The notes under the pieces are model-generated. The model did no database searches. It saw only the letters and a list, made by a program, of their open reading frames with translations, and was not told where the DNA came from. A stretch of DNA of 64,000 nucleotides from Paraclostridium sordellii. Its GTDB lineage: Bacteria; Bacillota; Clostridia; Peptostreptococcales; Peptostreptococcaceae. Made by a program: the position numbers and the translations under genes. Positions 62,092 to 64,000 of the stretch are shown piece after piece. The number at the start of each line of letters is the position of its first letter. The stretch's first letter is position 1. The stretch lies in NCBI RefSeq assembly GCF_000953675.1, contig NZ_LN679998.1:2821425-2885424 (forward strand), read 5' to 3'.

Positions 62092-62979
62092 TTATTTATC
62101 TATTTTACCACTTTCAACTATACTTTGCATATAATCTATTAGTCCATCTTTTAAATTATCTCTTTTTAATGCAAAATCTATAGTAGCTTCTAAAAATCCT
62201 AATTTATCACCTACGTCATATCTTCTACCTTCAAAGTTGTATGCATATATAGCCTCATGTTGTGCTAAAGTTTTAAGAGCATCTGTAAGTTGTATTTCTC
62301 CACCTTTTCCAGGTTCTTGTTTTTCTAAAATTTCAAATATAGCAGGAGTTATTATATATCTTCCTAATATTGCTATATTTGATGGAGCTTCCTCTATACT
62401 TGGTTTTTCAACCATATCTTTAACTTTATAAACTCTATCTTCTATATATTTGCAATCTAAAATTCCATATTTATCAGTATTTTCTTTTTCTACCTCTTGC
62501 ACTCCTAATATACTTGTTTTATATTCATCATAAGCATTTATTAATTGCTTTAAACATGGAGTTTCTGAATCAACTATGTCATCCCCTAAAAGTACTGCAA
62601 ATGGCTCATCTCCTATAAAACTTTTAGCACAATGAATTGCATGCCCTAATCCTTTAGGTTCCTTTTGTCTTATATAATGTATATTTACCATATTAGATAT
62701 TTCTTGAACCATTTCTAACATTTCCTTTTTACCTTTATGCTCTAATTCAAGTTCTAATTCCACAGATTTATCAAAGTGATCTTCTATAGATTTTTTATTT
62801 CTACCTGTTATTATAAGAATTTCTTCTATTCCTGAATTTATAGCTTCCTCTATTATATATTGTAGTGTCGGTTTATCCACTATAGGAAGCATCTCTTTTG
62901 GTTGTGATTTCGTTGCTGGTAAAAATCTAGTACCTAAACCAGCTGCTGGTATGATAGCCTTCTTTACAGTCGTTTTCAT
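62092..62979 (-). CDS. galU: UTP-glucose-1-phosphate uridylyltransferase
   Basis: This enzyme makes UDP-glucose from UTP and glucose-1-phosphate, linking PgcA to GalE and to the glycosyltransferases. The nucleotide-binding GLGTRFLPATKSQPKEMLPI is near residue 14, LLGDDIVDS near 130, VEKPSIEEAP near 190, and EGRRYDVGDKLGF near 250. The 295-aa length is standard. GAGG precedes the ATG. First gene of the galU-galE operon, divergent from the sortase gene. Confidence 0.97.
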   Translation of the reverse strand: MKTTVKKAIIPAAGLGTRFLPATKSQPKEMLPIVDKPTLQYIIEEAINSGIEEILIITGRNKKSIEDHFDKSVELELELEHKGKKEMLEMVQEISNMVNIHYIRQKEPKGLGHAIHCAKSFIGDEPFAVLLGDDIVDSETPCLKQLINAYDEYKTSILGVQEVEKENTDKYGILDCKYIEDRVYKVKDMVEKPSIEEAPSNIAILGRYIITPAIFEILEKQEPGKGGEIQLTDALKTLAQHEAIYAYNFEGRRYDVGDKLGFLEATIDFALKRDNLKDGLIDYMQSIVESGKIDK

Positions 62980-63151
62980 CTTAATACCTCTTTCCTATAT
63001 ATTGGTATATTTTTTAACTATAGTATTTTACACTATTTTATAAATTTTGTCTGTCATTTTTTGTCGAATATAAATCATATCTATCTATATATAGTATATT
63101 CCATATTTAATAAGATTTATATAAAATATATTATATAGGAGGTTTTTTATT

Positions 63152-63880
63152 TTGAAAAAAATTTTTAAAGTTTTTATAAATTTAATCTTAGTATTAATTC
63201 TTATTTACAGTAGTTTTAGTATATACACAAAATTTTCATCCTATAAAAAAGCTAGTGAAACATATGATAAAGTTAAATCTGAATACGAAAATTATAAATT
63301 AGAATCCAAAGATAATAATAATCAATTAATTACATCTAAATCGTTATCTGAGCTAAATTCTAATTTTAAATTTTGGATAAAAGTAGATAAAACTAATATA
63401 GATTATCCAGTTGTACAAACAACTAACAATGATCATTACTTAAAATATGATTTTTATAACAAACCTAGCGATTCTGGATGTATATTTATGGACTACAGAG
63501 ATAATGCAAAATCTAAAAATATAATTTTATATGGGCATAATATGAGAAATAAAACAATGTTTAATAACTTATTAAAATTTAAAGATAAAGATTTTTTTGA
63601 TAAAAATAACAAAATTAGAGTTTTTAAAGATAATAAGGAATATATTTATGAAGTATTTTCTGTTTATACTACAGATTCTAAGTATGATTATTTAATAACT
63701 AATTTTAATAATCTAAATGAATTTAAAAATTATATAAATAATATAAAAAATAAATCTTTATTTAAATCTAATATTAAAGTTAATTCAAATGATAAAATTA
63801 TAACTTTATCTACTTGTAGTTATGAATTTGATGATGCAAGAACTGTTGTGCACGCAAAGCTTTTAAACAATAAAAAATAG
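63152..63880 (+). CDS. Class B sortase
   Basis: A membrane-anchored transpeptidase that cuts a sorting motif in surface proteins and links them to the wall. One N-terminal anchor (residues 6-24), then the sortase barrel with catalytic His in ILYGHNM near residue 128, Cys in LSTCSYEF near 222, and Arg in DARTVVHAKL near 231. The insertion and length (242 aa) match class B (SrtB). A TTG start follows AGGAGG at eight bases. No substrate with an obvious sorting motif is encoded in this window; the SLH proteins use a different anchor. Confidence 0.94.
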   Translation: MKKIFKVFINLILVLILIYSSFSIYTKFSSYKKASETYDKVKSEYENYKLESKDNNNQLITSKSLSELNSNFKFWIKVDKTNIDYPVVQTTNNDHYLKYDFYNKPSDSGCIFMDYRDNAKSKNIILYGHNMRNKTMFNNLLKFKDKDFFDKNNKIRVFKDNKEYIYEVFSVYTTDSKYDYLITNFNNLNEFKNYINNIKNKSLFKSNIKVNSNDKIITLSTCSYEFDDARTVVHAKLLNNKK

Positions 63881-63903
63881 GATACATTAGTATCCTATTT
63901 TTT
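63874..63903. terminator. Terminator between the sortase gene and the rRNA operon
   Basis: A twelve-pair stem, AAAATAGGATAC / GTATCCTATTTT, with a four-base loop and T-runs on both sides. Confidence 0.85.
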
Positions 63904-63916
63904 ATAAATTAAAAAA

Positions 63917-64000
63917 GACTACGCGGCTACGTCCTACTCTCCCAGGCAGCTTCCCACCAAGTACCATCGGCGCTAAAGAGCTTAACTTCTGTGTTCGGAA
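63917..64000 (-). rRNA. rrf: 5S ribosomal RNA, 3' part (window edge)
   Basis: Read on the minus strand, the segment begins with TTCCGAACACAGAAGTTAAG and continues through GCCGATGGTACTTGGTGGGA and CTGGGAGAGTAGG, the conserved 3' two-thirds of 5S rRNA. The 5' part lies beyond the window, so the rRNA operon would continue past the right-hand edge. The exact 3' end is set by analogy. Confidence 0.95.

Overview
The window comes from a low-GC, spore-forming, anaerobic Firmicute, most likely a member of the Peptostreptococcaceae (relatives of Clostridioides, Paraclostridium, Terrisporobacter, Romboutsia). The evidence is very AT-rich DNA, strong AGGAGG ribosome sites with frequent GTG/TTG starts, a pyruvate:ferredoxin oxidoreductase, an alpha/beta-type spore DNA-binding protein, a meso-DAP-type MurE, and an apparent orthologue of the C. 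difficile sporulation methyltransferase CamA. The genus cannot be fixed from this sequence alone. Most genes lie on the minus strand. No prophage, intact insertion sequence, CRISPR array or tRNA gene was seen.

Layout. 0-9.7 kb: a ferrochelatase-like membrane protein, ychF, murE, the PFOR gene, deoC, an HxlR regulator and a free-standing PduL phosphotransacylase; PFOR and PduL together fit acetyl-CoA to acetyl-phosphate fermentation. 9.8-17.3 kb: shikimate genes aroC-aroB-aroA preceded by a flavoprotein gene, a GAF/PP2C phosphatase, small unknowns (one 55-aa gene) and a SASP gene. 17.5-25.2 kb: a YhiN-type flavoprotein, a PAP2 phosphatase, a complete mannose-family PTS (EIIB-C-D-A), a ROK sugar kinase, hpt, and an orphan CobD/HisC-like aminotransferase. 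25.2-31.1 kb: a transglutaminase-like SLH protein, a YkvA-family protein, asnA under a T-box leader with a likely Asn (AAC) specifier, and ptsH-ptsI.

31.2-38.6 kb: the camA neighbourhood: patatin-like lipase, small STAS-like protein, CamA, a second patatin-like lipase, an amidase_3 protein whose third zinc ligand is Glu rather than His, a short cis-prenyltransferase, an amidase_6-like protein and a DUF3298-like protein.

38.7-63.9 kb: cell-envelope polymer genes: an LCP ligase, WecB (ManNAc precursor), TagA (ManNAc transfer), CsaB (pyruvylation), a DUF5693-type membrane protein, two polyprenyl-phosphate sugar transferases, several glycosyltransferases, a Wzy-like polymerase, a Wzz-like protein, and the nucleotide-sugar enzymes PgcA, GalU and GalE. 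Two S-layer-homology (SLH) enzymes sit inside this block, so the locus appears to encode both a pyruvylated wall polymer and proteins that bind it. The gene for RNase P RNA lies between pgcA and galE. A class B sortase and the 3' part of a 5S rRNA gene (rRNA operon on the minus strand) close the window.
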